From: Tropicimonas sp047971885
GTDB lineage: Bacteria > Pseudomonadota > Alphaproteobacteria > Rhodobacterales > Rhodobacteraceae
Direction: 5' to 3'
NCBI RefSeq assembly: GCF_047971885.1
Contig: NZ_JBKEAE010000027.1
Coordinates: 53,633-117,632 of the forward strand
DNA: 64,000 bases
Position numbers and translations under genes: made by a program. Shown one piece after another: positions 1 through 8,376 of this stretch. The notes beneath the pieces are model-generated. The model made no database searches and was not told the origin of the DNA. It saw only the letters and a list, made by a program, of their open reading frames with translations. Numbering within the stretch: position 1 is the first letter of the stretch; each line of letters starts with the position of its first letter.

Positions 1-25
1 CGCTGAACGGGCTCGATCATGCGCG

Positions 26-667
26 TTACGATGTCTGGGTATTGCGCTGCAGCAATTCCTGAGGGACGGGCAGGGCGCCGGGCGCGTCGAAATCGGCATG
101 AACCTGAAGGGCCCGCGCCAACAGCATGTGATATTTGTCGCGGTCGATCTCGATAGCGCCGAGGCGCGCCAGATGCGGGGTCAGGAACTGCGTGTCGAAC
201 AGCGTGAAGCGTGCGAGGCGCAACCGGTCGACCAGATAGGCCAGCGCCAGTTTCGAGGCGTCGGTGCGGCGCGAGAACATGCTTTCGCCGAAGAACGCCC
301 CGCCAAGCGCCACCCCGTAGACCCCGCCCACCAGGTCGTCGCCGGCGCGTACCTCGATCGAATGGGCGAACCCCGTTCGGTGCAGGTGGCGATAGAGCGC
401 AAAGATCGTGTCGTTGATCCAGGTCTCGTCACGGTCGGCGCAACCTTCGACAACACCCTCGAAATCCTCGTCCACGCTCACGGCGAACGGTGCCTGCCGG
501 ATGCGGCGCCGGAGCGATCGCGAGATGTGGAACCGGTCGAGCGGGAAAATGCCGCGCCGCTCGGGATCGACCCAGAAAACCTCGGCCGCCGCGCGTGCTT
601 CGGCCATGGGAAATATCCCCATCGCATAGGCGCGCAACAAGAGGTTCGGGGTGATCTCTCCGCTCAT
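26..667 (-). CDS. aat: Leucyl/phenylalanyl-tRNA--protein transferase
   Basis: This cytoplasmic enzyme moves Leu or Phe from tRNA to the N-terminal Arg or Lys of proteins and so marks them for ClpS/ClpAP (N-degron pathway). The N-terminal YAMGIFPMAE block, the WVDPERRGIFPL motif near residues 31-43 and the GESMFS motif are typical of the family. At 213 aa it has normal full length. It follows accB-accC and a small lipoprotein gene on the same strand, an order I recall from Rhodobacterales chromosomes. Identification is secure; the operon link is inferred from orientation and spacing. Confidence 0.95.
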   Translation of the reverse strand: MSGEITPNLLLRAYAMGIFPMAEARAAAEVFWVDPERRGIFPLDRFHISRSLRRRIRQAPFAVSVDEDFEGVVEGCADRDETWINDTIFALYRHLHRTGFAHSIEVRAGDDLVGGVYGVALGGAFFGESMFSRRTDASKLALAYLVDRLRLARFTLFDTQFLTPHLARLGAIEIDRDKYHMLLARALQVHADFDAPGALPVPQELLQRNTQTS

Positions 668-737
668 GGCGCAACCTTACCGCCGCCGCACGGGTGCCGG
701 CAATCGCCGCGCCTCGTTTCCCGTCCTGCGCCGCTGA

Positions 738-1088
738 TCAGCGGACGATGCGCACCTGCGCCCGGTCGAAGACCGTGGTCCGGGTCAGCGGGACATAGCT
801 GGGCAGTTCGCCGTTCGGGCCGGGGGCGCCGGTGTATTCCGGAATGTCGTCCTCGGCGCTGGTGGTCGTAAGCTGCCGCGCGCGCTCGGCGCTGGCGCTG
901 ATCACCGGGGTCGAGGCGGGCAGGGAATAGGTCCGCTGCGTGGCGTCGGGCGGTACGTCGCAGCCGGCAACGATCATCGTTGCCGCCAGAGCGCCCGCCA
1001 TGCGCAGAACCGTGGCCCGCAGCCCGATGCCCGCTTTTGCCGGAGCGTTCCGGATTGCCCCGCATTCACGAATTGCACGATGTTTCAC
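738..1088 (-). CDS. Small predicted lipoprotein
   Basis: This 116-aa protein has no function I recognise. A hydrophobic stretch (MAGALAATMIVAGC) ends in a lipobox with Cys43, so it is probably lipidated and exported to the envelope. The rest is polar and Pro/Thr-rich. The start is a GTG at 1088 with a good AAGGAG ribosome site about nine bases upstream. An internal ATG at 1001 would leave a signal without positive residues and is less likely. It sits between accC and aat on the same strand, 70-90 bases from each. The gene call is fairly sure, the role unknown. Confidence 0.7.
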   Translation of the reverse strand: MKHRAIRECGAIRNAPAKAGIGLRATVLRMAGALAATMIVAGCDVPPDATQRTYSLPASTPVISASAERARQLTTTSAEDDIPEYTGAPGPNGELPSYVPLTRTTVFDRAQVRIVR

Positions 1089-1175
1089 GGCCTGTCACTC
1101 CTTCCTGGCTTCGCGGGCTTGCGCCGCAAGCCCACTCTAGCGGCCATCATCCGGTGCCGGTAGTGCGAAAGGCGC

Positions 1176-2522
1176 TCAGGCTTCGTGGGCGGCGAGCCAC
1201 TTCTCCAGCCAGTGGATATCGTAGTTGCCGGTGGCGATGTCCGGCTCGGCCAGAAGCGCGTCGAACAGGGGCAGCGTGGTGTCCACCCCCTCGATCACGA
1301 TTTCCGACAGCGCGCGCGACAGGCGCGAAAGCGCCTCGGACCGGTCGCGGCCGTGCACGATGAGCTTGCCGATCAGGCTGTCGTAATAGGGCGGAATCCG
1401 GTAGCCGCCATAAAGCGCCGAATCCATCCGCACGCCCAGCCCGCCCGGAGCGTGGTACATGCCGACGGTGCCGGGGTTGGGGGTGAAACCGGGCAGTTTC
1501 TCGGCGTTGATGCGCACCTCGACGGCGTGGCCGTTCACCTCCAGATCTTGCTGGGTGAATGACAGCGCCTGACCCTGGGCGACCCGGATCTGCTCGCGTA
1601 CCAGATCGACGCCGAAGATCGCCTCGGTCACCGGATGCTCAACCTGAAGGCGGGTGTTCATCTCGATGAAGTAGAATTCGCCGTCCTCGAAGAGAAACTC
1701 GATGGTGCCGGCCCCGATATAGTTGATGCGGGCCACCGCGTCGGCGCAGATCGCGCCGATACGGGCACGGGTTTCGGCATCGATCGCCGGGCCGGGGGCT
1801 TCTTCCAGAACCTTCTGGTGGCGGCGTTGCAGCGAACAGTCGCGTTCGCCCAGATGCACCGCGTTGCCCTTGCCATCGCCAAAGACCTGCACCTCGATAT
1901 GGCGCGGCCGGCCGAGGTATTTCTCGATATAAACCTCGTCGTTGCCGAAGGCGGCCTTGGCTTCGGAGCGGGCGGTGCGGAAGGCCGTTTCCAGTTCGGC
2001 GGCCGATCTGGCCAGCTTCATGCCGCGCCCGCCGCCGCCGGCGGTGGCCTTGATGATGACCGGATAGCCGATTTCGGCCGCCACCGTCCTGGCGGTCTCG
2101 TAATCCGGCACGCCGCCGTCCGAGCCCGGAACCACCGGCACGCCAAGGTTCTTCATTGTCTCCTTGGCGGTGATCTTGTCGCCCATGATGCGGATATGCT
2201 CCGCCGTCGGGCCGATGAAGGTCAGGTCGTGATCCTCGACCACCTGCACGAAGGCGGCATTTTCGGACAGGAAGCCGTAGCCCGGGTGAATCGCGTCGGC
2301 GCCGGTGATCTCGCAGGCCGAAATGATCGCGGGAAAGCTGAGGTAGGATTGCGCCGACGGCGGCGGACCGATGCAGACGGATTCGTCGGCAAGCCGGACA
2401 TGCATGGCATCGGAATCGGCGGTGGAATGGACCGCGACCGAACGGATGCCCATTTCGCGGCAGGCGCGGAGGACTCGCAGCGCGATCTCGCCGCGGTTGG
2501 CGATCAGAATCTTGTCGAACAT
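1176..2522 (-). CDS. accC: Acetyl-CoA carboxylase, biotin carboxylase subunit
   Basis: This subunit carboxylates the biotin on AccB with ATP and bicarbonate, the first half-reaction of malonyl-CoA synthesis for fatty acids. It starts with MFDKILIANRGEIALRV, has the ATP-grasp glycine loop GGGGRGMK and the FIEMNTRLQVEHPVTE active-site segment. The length of 448 aa is normal. Its ATG shares one base with the accB stop (TAATG), so the two are translationally coupled. The carboxyltransferase genes are not in the window, as is usual for bacteria with split acc loci. Confidence 0.98.
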   Translation of the reverse strand: MFDKILIANRGEIALRVLRACREMGIRSVAVHSTADSDAMHVRLADESVCIGPPPSAQSYLSFPAIISACEITGADAIHPGYGFLSENAAFVQVVEDHDLTFIGPTAEHIRIMGDKITAKETMKNLGVPVVPGSDGGVPDYETARTVAAEIGYPVIIKATAGGGGRGMKLARSAAELETAFRTARSEAKAAFGNDEVYIEKYLGRPRHIEVQVFGDGKGNAVHLGERDCSLQRRHQKVLEEAPGPAIDAETRARIGAICADAVARINYIGAGTIEFLFEDGEFYFIEMNTRLQVEHPVTEAIFGVDLVREQIRVAQGQALSFTQQDLEVNGHAVEVRINAEKLPGFTPNPGTVGMYHAPGGLGVRMDSALYGGYRIPPYYDSLIGKLIVHGRDRSEALSRLSRALSEIVIEGVDTTLPLFDALLAEPDIATGNYDIHWLEKWLAAHEA

Positions 2523-3019
2523 TATTCGATGATCATCAGGGGGGCGCCGAACTCGACCGGGGCGCCGTTTTCCACCAGAATGCGCCGGATCGTCCCGGCA
2601 TGCGGCGCGGGGATCTGGTTCATCGTCTTCATCGCCTCGATGATCAGGATCGTCTGGCCCTCGGCGACCTGATCGCCGATGGCGACGAAGGCGGGCGCAC
2701 CCGGCTCGGGGGCCAGATAGGCGGTGCCGACCATGGGCGAGGTCACCGCGCCCGGCAGTTGGGCGGGGTCTTCGACCGGTGCCGCCGGTGCGGGCGCCGC
2801 GACGGCATGCGCCGGGGCGGGCGCCGTCGCGTGGGCGACCGGGGGCGGTGCATAGGAAATGACGGCGGGTGCCGCAACCTGCCGGCTCACCCGGACGTTC
2901 AGGCTGTCGTCCTCGCCGTATTCGCGCTTGACCTCAAGCTCGGTCAGCTCGTTGGCACGCAACAGTTCCGCGAGCGCCTGAATGAAGGCGACATCCGCGT
3001 CCTGACTCTTTGTGGTCAT
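2522..3019 (-). CDS. accB: Acetyl-CoA carboxylase biotin carboxyl carrier protein
   Basis: This carrier holds the biotin that AccC carboxylates. The C-terminal biotinyl domain carries the EAMKTMNQI motif with the biotinylated residue predicted at Lys131. An Ala/Pro-rich flexible linker fills about residues 50-85, and the N-terminal segment is the usual AccB helix region. The 165-aa length is typical. It is the first gene of accB-accC and overlaps accC by one base. The preA gene ends 117 bases upstream on the same strand, so a separate accB promoter probably lies in 3020-3136. Confidence 0.97.
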   Translation of the reverse strand: MTTKSQDADVAFIQALAELLRANELTELEVKREYGEDDSLNVRVSRQVAAPAVISYAPPPVAHATAPAPAHAVAAPAPAAPVEDPAQLPGAVTSPMVGTAYLAPEPGAPAFVAIGDQVAEGQTILIIEAMKTMNQIPAPHAGTIRRILVENGAPVEFGAPLMIIE

Positions 3020-3136
3020 CTGGCCCTTGCCCCTATTATCTGCTTTCGCATGTTCCTCTAGCTCAAGCGGCCCGGTGAGGGAAGGTCGGATATGGGGGTG
3101 CGGCGCCGGCTTCTCGATGCCCGGTTGCCCAGGGGA

Positions 3137-4444
3137 TCATTCCGCCGCACAGGCCGCCGCCGTGTTGTTCGGATGCTGCGTCCAGTTGCCGGGAATATCG
3201 GTCACCGTCCTGCCGGTGCGTGGATCGACCTCTCCCGCCTTCAGCTGCCGCATGGTGATGCATCCGTCGACGGGGCAGACATTGACGCAGAGATTGCAGG
3301 CGACGCATTCGCTATCGTCCACCTCGAAGATACGGCCCTCTTTCATCAGGATCGCCTGATGCGATGTATCCTCGCAGGCAGCGAAACAGCGGCCGCACTT
3401 GATGCAGGCGTCCTGATCTATCTGCGCCTTGGTGATGTAGTTGAGGTTCAGATACTGCCAGTCGGTGACATTGGGCACCGCCCGGCCGGTGATGTCGGCA
3501 ACCGTCGCGTGGCCCTTTTCGTCCATCCACGCCGAGAGGCCGGCGATCATCTCCTGCACGACGCGGAATCCATAGGTCATGGCGGCGGTGCAGACCTGGA
3601 CGTTGCCCGCACCAAGCGCAAGGAACTCGGCCGCATCGCGCCAGGTGGTTACCCCGCCGATACCGCTGATCGGCAGGCCGGCGGTTTCCGGGTTGCGGGC
3701 GATCTCGGCCACCATGTTCAGCGCGATCGGCCGCACCGCCGGGCCGCAGTAGCCGCCGTGGGTGCCCTTGCCGTCGATGGTCGGTTCGGGCGACATGGTG
3801 TCGAGGTTGACCGAGGTGATCGAATTCACCGTGTTGATCAGGCTGACCGCATCGGCGCCACCGCGTTTGGCGGCCTCGGCGGGCGGGACGATGCTGGTCA
3901 CGTTGGGGGTAAGCTTCACGATCACCGGCATCCGGGTGGCGGCCTTGCACCAGCGGGTGACCATCTCGAGATATTCCGGCACCTGACCCACCGCCGAGCC
4001 CATGCCGCGTTCGGCCATGCCGTGCGGGCAGCCAAAGTTCAGTTCCACCCCGTCGGCGCCGGTCGCCTCGACCAGAGGCAGGATTTTCTTCCACGCCTCC
4101 TCCTCGCAGGGCACCATCAGCGAAACAACCAGCGCGCGGTCCGGATAGTCCTTTTTGACGGCGGCGATCTCGCGCAGGTTCACCGCCAGTGGGCGGTCGG
4201 TGATAAGCTCGATGTTGTTGAGGCCCAGAAGCCGCCGGTCGGCGCCCCAGACCGCGCCGTAGCGCGGGCCGTTAACGTTGACCACCGGCGGGCCGTCTTC
4301 ACCCAGCGTCTTCCAGACCACGCCGCCCCAGCCGGCGTCGAAGGCGCGGCGGACGTTGTATTCCTTGTCCGTCGGCGGGGCAGAGGCCAGCCAGAACGGG
4401 TTGGGCGACTTGATGCCGATGAATTCGCTTGCAAGATTTGCCAT
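3137..4444 (-). CDS. preA: NAD-dependent dihydropyrimidine dehydrogenase subunit PreA
   Basis: With PreT this subunit interconverts uracil or thymine and the 5,6-dihydro base, the first step of reductive pyrimidine catabolism. The N-terminal FMN-binding barrel resembles dihydroorotate dehydrogenase (NFGCPHGMAERGMG near residues 136-149). The C-terminus holds two [4Fe-4S] motifs, with Cys347/350/353/357 and Cys380/383/386/390. The start at 4444 (MANLASEFIG) lies 11 bases after the preT stop; the longer frame upstream runs antisense-like into preT and is rejected. The length of 435 aa is normal. The residue aligned by me with the mammalian catalytic Cys (ACGQ) is Val152. Confidence 0.94.
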   Translation of the reverse strand: MANLASEFIGIKSPNPFWLASAPPTDKEYNVRRAFDAGWGGVVWKTLGEDGPPVVNVNGPRYGAVWGADRRLLGLNNIELITDRPLAVNLREIAAVKKDYPDRALVVSLMVPCEEEAWKKILPLVEATGADGVELNFGCPHGMAERGMGSAVGQVPEYLEMVTRWCKAATRMPVIVKLTPNVTSIVPPAEAAKRGGADAVSLINTVNSITSVNLDTMSPEPTIDGKGTHGGYCGPAVRPIALNMVAEIARNPETAGLPISGIGGVTTWRDAAEFLALGAGNVQVCTAAMTYGFRVVQEMIAGLSAWMDEKGHATVADITGRAVPNVTDWQYLNLNYITKAQIDQDACIKCGRCFAACEDTSHQAILMKEGRIFEVDDSECVACNLCVNVCPVDGCITMRQLKAGEVDPRTGRTVTDIPGNWTQHPNNTAAACAAE

Positions 4445-4455
4445 GGCTCCGCCTC

Positions 4456-5811
4456 CTATTCGGCTGCCCGGGCGGCCTGGCCCGTCAGGCTGGCGTTGAT
4501 GTCTTCGGCGGCGTCGCGCCCGTTGGCGACGGCGGTCACCGTCAGGTCGTTGCCGCCGGCGGCGCAATCCCCCCCGGCCCAGACCCCACGCAGCGAGGTC
4601 CGCCCCGGCCCGTGAACGACGATCTTGCCGTCCGCTGTCTCGATCACGCCGGGAACACCGTCAAGCGACTGGCCGATGGCCTTGAGAACCTGATCTGCCC
4701 TGAGGGTGAAGGTCTCGTCGGACAGGCGCGGGCCGCCAGGGCCGTTGTCGGTATAGGCGAAGGTCACCGATTCGATCACCGCGTCGCCGTTGAACGCAAC
4801 CGGCTGGGCGTTGAGAATGATCTGCACCCCCTTCGACGCCGCGAGTTCCTGCTCGTAGGTCGAGGCAGAGAGGTTTTCGCGCCCGCGCCGGTAAACCATG
4901 GTGACATTTTCTGCGCCGAGCAGCCTGGACTGGATTGCCGCATCGACCGCCGTCATGCCGCCGCCGATCACCACCACGTCGCGCCCCACCGGAATGGTCG
5001 AGACATCCGCCGCCTGCCGCAACCCGGCGATGAAATCGACCGCATTGCCGACATTTGCCTTGCTTTCGCCCTCGGTGCGCAGGGCGTTCACCCCGGCAAG
5101 CCCGATGGCGAGGAAGATCGCGTCGTACTCGCCCTGCAATTCGTCGAGCGACAGGTTCTCGCCCAGTTTCCGGCCCTGGTGGAAGGTGATCCCGCCGATC
5201 TTCATCAGCCAGTCGACCTCGAAACTGGCGTAATCGTTGGTCGTCTTGTAGCTGGCGATGCCGTATTCGTTCAGCCCGCCGGGCTTGTCGCGGGCATCAA
5301 AGATCGCCACATCGTGCCCCATCACCGCCAGCCGGTGCGCGCAGGACAGGCCCGCCGGGCCGGCCCCGACCACCGCGATCCGCCTGCCGGTGGCGGCGGC
5401 GCGGCCGAAGGGCTGCACGCCCTGTGCCATCAGGTGATCGGTCGCATAGCGCTGCAACTGGCCGATCTCGACCGGCGCGCCCTCGGCAGCGTTGCGAACG
5501 CAGGCCTCCTCGCACAGCGTTTCGGTCGGGCAGACACGGGCACACATGCCGCCAAGGATATTCCGGGAAAAGATAGTCAATGCCGCATTGTCCGGATCGC
5601 CCGACTGGATCTGCCGGATGAACATCGGCACGTCGATTTCCGTCGGGCAGGCGGTGGTACAGGGGGCGTCGAAGCAGAAATAGCACCGGTCCGCTGCGAC
5701 TGCGGCCTCGTGGGCGTCGAACGGCGGGTGAAGGTCGTCGAAATTGCTGTTGTAGGTTGCCTGGTCGAGTCGCCCCGCGACCACACCCGGCGTTCTCTGG
5801 CTGTTGGTCAT
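4456..5811 (-). CDS. preT: Dihydropyrimidine dehydrogenase subunit PreT (NAD(P)H/FAD oxidoreductase)
   Basis: This 451-aa flavoprotein feeds electrons from NAD(P)H through Fe-S clusters to PreA. The N-terminal ferredoxin-like domain has eight cysteines (43, 46, 51, 55, 90, 94, 100, 104), as in domain I of dihydropyrimidine dehydrogenase and in glutamate synthase small subunits. Two dinucleotide folds follow, with GAGPAGLSCAHR for FAD and GGGMTAVDAA for NAD(P). preT is first in the preT-preA pair. A RutR-like palindrome about 75 bases upstream of its start suggests control by the nearby TetR protein. Confidence 0.94.
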   Translation of the reverse strand: MTNSQRTPGVVAGRLDQATYNSNFDDLHPPFDAHEAAVAADRCYFCFDAPCTTACPTEIDVPMFIRQIQSGDPDNAALTIFSRNILGGMCARVCPTETLCEEACVRNAAEGAPVEIGQLQRYATDHLMAQGVQPFGRAAATGRRIAVVGAGPAGLSCAHRLAVMGHDVAIFDARDKPGGLNEYGIASYKTTNDYASFEVDWLMKIGGITFHQGRKLGENLSLDELQGEYDAIFLAIGLAGVNALRTEGESKANVGNAVDFIAGLRQAADVSTIPVGRDVVVIGGGMTAVDAAIQSRLLGAENVTMVYRRGRENLSASTYEQELAASKGVQIILNAQPVAFNGDAVIESVTFAYTDNGPGGPRLSDETFTLRADQVLKAIGQSLDGVPGVIETADGKIVVHGPGRTSLRGVWAGGDCAAGGNDLTVTAVANGRDAAEDINASLTGQAARAAE

Positions 5812-5884
5812 CGCACAACCTCTGCTGGAGAAAGACTATTTTCCAACGCTGGCACGGGTTGGTGCGCGAAATCAAATTTATTTT

Positions 5885-5900
5885 TTGACCGTCTGGTTAA
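5885..5900. promoter_or_regulatory. RutR-like operator upstream of preT
   Basis: The 16-mer TTGACCGTCTGGTTAA matches the E. coli RutR consensus TTGACCAnnTGGTCAA except for one base in each half. It lies in the AT-rich leader of preT, 74 bases before its ATG, where repressor binding could block transcription. The same motif occurs in front of the hydrolase gene at 6848-6863. Binding by the TetR protein at 6100-6738 is inferred, not shown. Confidence 0.75.
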
Positions 5901-6099
5901 ATTTTGCTTTCCGGTCCGGCTTTCCATCGTGTCAAACAATATGAAAATCAATGAATTGAACGGTCATCTTTATGTCGTGCTTTCGGTTTGGCGGAAGCCA
6001 TCACCATTGCCGGCGGTCATTCGCTGATCGCGCCGCGACAGATGCCGCCACGGGTTTGGGCAATCGGAAAACCCGCCGAAGGAGCGGAGCAGAGCGTCG

Positions 6100-6738
6100 T
6101 CAGGGGGTCAGCAGTTTGGTGAACAGCGTCACCAGATAGGCTTCGGCCTCGGGGAAGGGATCGCCGCCCTCGGGGCCGAGCATGAGGCGCACCTGGATAT
6201 CGAAATCGGCATAATGCTGGGTCAGCGCCCACATCGAGAATATCAGGTGATAGGGGTGAACCTTTTCTATCCTGCCCTCGGCGGCCCAGCCGGCGATCAC
6301 CGCCGCCTTTTCATCGACCAGCGGCTTCAGCGCGTCGGGTATCAGTTCCGACAGATGGGGGGCTCCGAGCAGGATTTCATTGGCGAAGAGCCGGCTTTCG
6401 CGCGGGGATTCGCGGCTTATCTCGAGCTTGCGACGGACATAGGCGAGCAATTCGGGGATCGGGTCGCCGTTGGCGTCGAGCGAGCGCATCGGCTCGATCC
6501 AGCTTTCCAGCAACCCGTCGAGCAGCGCCCGGTGCATCGCCTCCTTGCTGGGGAAATAATAGAGCAGGTTCGGCTTCGACAGACCGGCCTCGGCGGCGAT
6601 CTGGTCGAGCGTGGCGCCAAAGAAGCCCTTGGCGGAAAACACCTCCAGCGCGGCTTCCAGAATCGTCTCGTGATTCCGGCGCTGAATCCGTGTCATCGGC
6701 TGATCGCCGCCGTAGTTCTGCGGATCGGGAGGATTCAT
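6100..6738 (-). CDS. rutR: TetR-family regulator, RutR-like
   Basis: This is a 212-aa TetR repressor. Its N-terminal helix-turn-helix is typical (AALEVFSAKGFFGATLDQIAAEAGLSKPNLLYYFPSK region, residues 29-66), and the C-terminal ligand domain is of the kind seen in RutR, the uracil/thymine-sensing regulator. It stands between preT-preA and the divergent hydrolase operon, both of which carry RutR-like palindromes. This makes it the likely local repressor, released by pyrimidines. The start may instead be the internal Met15 (MTRIQRRNH), because the first 14 residues are not conserved-looking. Family call is sure; the RutR name rests on motif and context. Confidence 0.85.
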   Translation of the reverse strand: MNPPDPQNYGGDQPMTRIQRRNHETILEAALEVFSAKGFFGATLDQIAAEAGLSKPNLLYYFPSKEAMHRALLDGLLESWIEPMRSLDANGDPIPELLAYVRRKLEISRESPRESRLFANEILLGAPHLSELIPDALKPLVDEKAAVIAGWAAEGRIEKVHPYHLIFSMWALTQHYADFDIQVRLMLGPEGGDPFPEAEAYLVTLFTKLLTP

Positions 6739-6815
6739 CTTGCGCCCAATTATCGGTCAGGACTGCCGGACCGGGGTTGCGCAACGGGCACAGCGCGTCC
6801 GGCTATTGCTCTGCA

Positions 6816-6843
6816 TTGACTGGTTTCCATCCCGTGGTAGCGT
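6816..6843 (+). promoter_or_regulatory. Possible promoter of the pyrimidine hydrolase operon
   Basis: TTGACT at 6816-6821 resembles a -35 box. TAGCGT at 6838-6843, sixteen bases on, is a weak -10. The RutR-like operator begins four bases downstream, so a bound repressor would sit over the start site. The -10 match is poor and this is only a candidate. Confidence 0.3.
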
Positions 6844-6847
6844 GATG

Positions 6848-6884
6848 TCGACCGGTTGGTCAAATAATTCTGCCGGTTGGTCAA
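6848..6884. promoter_or_regulatory. Tandem RutR-like operator upstream of the hydrolase operon
   Basis: The 16-mer TCGACCGGTTGGTCAA at 6848-6863 matches the RutR consensus with two differences. A second copy of the right half, CCGGTTGGTCAA, ends at 6884, exactly 21 bases on, or two helical turns. This spacing would place two repressor dimers on one DNA face. The element lies between divergent rutR and the hydrolase gene, so it may control both. The binding protein is inferred. Confidence 0.75.
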
Positions 6885-7040
6885 AATAACGCAGGCTCCG
6901 CGAAGGGCCGGCTGACAGGGAAGCGGGAATGCCATGCCTGTGCATCGAAGCGGCGATCTGGCCGGGCGTGCCCGGACGGCATATGCTGCCCGGCCCGGTC
7001 GGCCCGCAGGCGAAAGCCGCAGGAAGAAATGGAGTATATC

Positions 7041-8291
7041 ATGCCCGCACCCGGTGAGAACCTCAGGATCAACGGCACCCGTCTCTGGGATGCGATCATG
7101 GAGATGGCCGAGATTGGCCCCGGCATCGCGGGCGGCAACAACCGTCAGACGCTGACCGACGCCGATGCCGAGGGTCGCGCCCTGTTCCGGCGCTGGTGCG
7201 ACGAGGCGGGGCTGAGCATGGGCATCGACAGGATGGGCACCATGTTCGCCACCCGCGCCGGTGAGGACCCGGACGCCCTGCCGGTCTATGTGGGCAGCCA
7301 CCTCGACACGCAGCCCACCGGCGGCAGGTACGACGGGGTGCTGGGTGTTCTGGGCGCGCTGGAGGCGGTGCGCACGATGAACGACCTCGGGATCCGGACG
7401 AAACACCCCATCGTGGTAACCAACTGGACCAACGAGGAAGGGGCGCGCTTTGCCCCGGCGATGCTGGCCTCGGGCGTTTTCGCCGGGGTGCACACGCTGG
7501 AATACGCCTATGGGCGCACCGATCTGGCCGGCAAGACCTTTGGCGAGGAACTGGCACGCATCGGCTGGGTCGGCGACGAGGAGGTGGGTGCGCGCCCGAT
7601 GCACGCCTATTACGAGCTTCACATCGAACAGGGGCCGATCCTCGAGGCCGAGGGCAAGACCATCGGTGTCGTCACTCACTGCCAGGGCCTGTGGTGGCTG
7701 GAGTTCACCCTGACCGGGAAAGAGGCGCATACCGGCTCGACCCCGATGGCGATGCGCGTCAATGCCGGGCTCGCCATGGCGCGGATCATGGAGATGGTGC
7801 AGGGCGTCGCCATGGCCGCCCAACCCGACGCCGTGGGCGGGGTGGGGCAGGTGACCTTCAGCCCCAATTCGCGCAACGTGCTGCCGGGCAAGGTGGTGTT
7901 CACCGTCGATATCCGCACCGTCGATCAGCGGAAGCTGGACGGAATGCGCGACGAGATCGAGGCAAAGGCCGCCATCATCTGCGACGAGTTGGGCGTGGGC
8001 TGCGAGGTCGAGCGCGTCGGCCATTTCGATCCGGTGACCTTCGCCCCCGAACTGGTTGAAAATGTGCGCAACGCGGCCGAAAAGCTGGGTTACAGCCACA
8101 TGAACCTTGTCTCGGGGGCCGGGCACGATGCCTGCTGGGCCGCCAGGGTGGCGCCGGCGACCATGGTCATGTGCCCCTGCGTCGACGGGTTGAGCCCTAA
8201 CGAGGCCGAGGACATCACCCCGGAATGGGCCGCCGCCGGCGCCGATGTGCTGATGCATGCGGTGCTGGAAAGCGCAGAGGTTGTGGCGTGA
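7041..8291 (+). CDS. Zn-dependent M20-family hydrolase (beta-ureidopropionase / N-carbamoyl-amino acid hydrolase)
   Basis: This enzyme likely hydrolyses N-carbamoyl-beta-alanine or its methyl homologue to the beta-amino acid, CO2 and ammonia, the last step of reductive pyrimidine breakdown. M20/amidase metal motifs are visible: GSHLDTQPTGG, NEEGARF and HIEQGPILE, plus the SGAGHDA segment near the C-terminus. I chose ATG 7041 because GGAG lies six bases before it; the in-frame ATG at 7029 has a poor site. The product is 416 aa, normal for the family. It precedes dihydropyrimidinase by 85 bases. The exact carbamoyl substrate cannot be read from sequence. Confidence 0.9.
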   Translation: MPAPGENLRINGTRLWDAIMEMAEIGPGIAGGNNRQTLTDADAEGRALFRRWCDEAGLSMGIDRMGTMFATRAGEDPDALPVYVGSHLDTQPTGGRYDGVLGVLGALEAVRTMNDLGIRTKHPIVVTNWTNEEGARFAPAMLASGVFAGVHTLEYAYGRTDLAGKTFGEELARIGWVGDEEVGARPMHAYYELHIEQGPILEAEGKTIGVVTHCQGLWWLEFTLTGKEAHTGSTPMAMRVNAGLAMARIMEMVQGVAMAAQPDAVGGVGQVTFSPNSRNVLPGKVVFTVDIRTVDQRKLDGMRDEIEAKAAIICDELGVGCEVERVGHFDPVTFAPELVENVRNAAEKLGYSHMNLVSGAGHDACWAARVAPATMVMCPCVDGLSPNEAEDITPEWAAAGADVLMHAVLESAEVVA

Positions 8292-8376
8292 GCCGGGGAA
8301 ATACCACCTGACTCGCGACGGCAGGGATAAGGCAGCGGCGGCAACAGGATCTTCGCTGCGCAAAGGGAGAAATCTG

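Noticed and set aside
1..20. A possible start (ATGATCGAGCC) of a further gene after aat
   Set aside because: Only six codons are inside the window and no ribosome site precedes it, so it cannot be supported.
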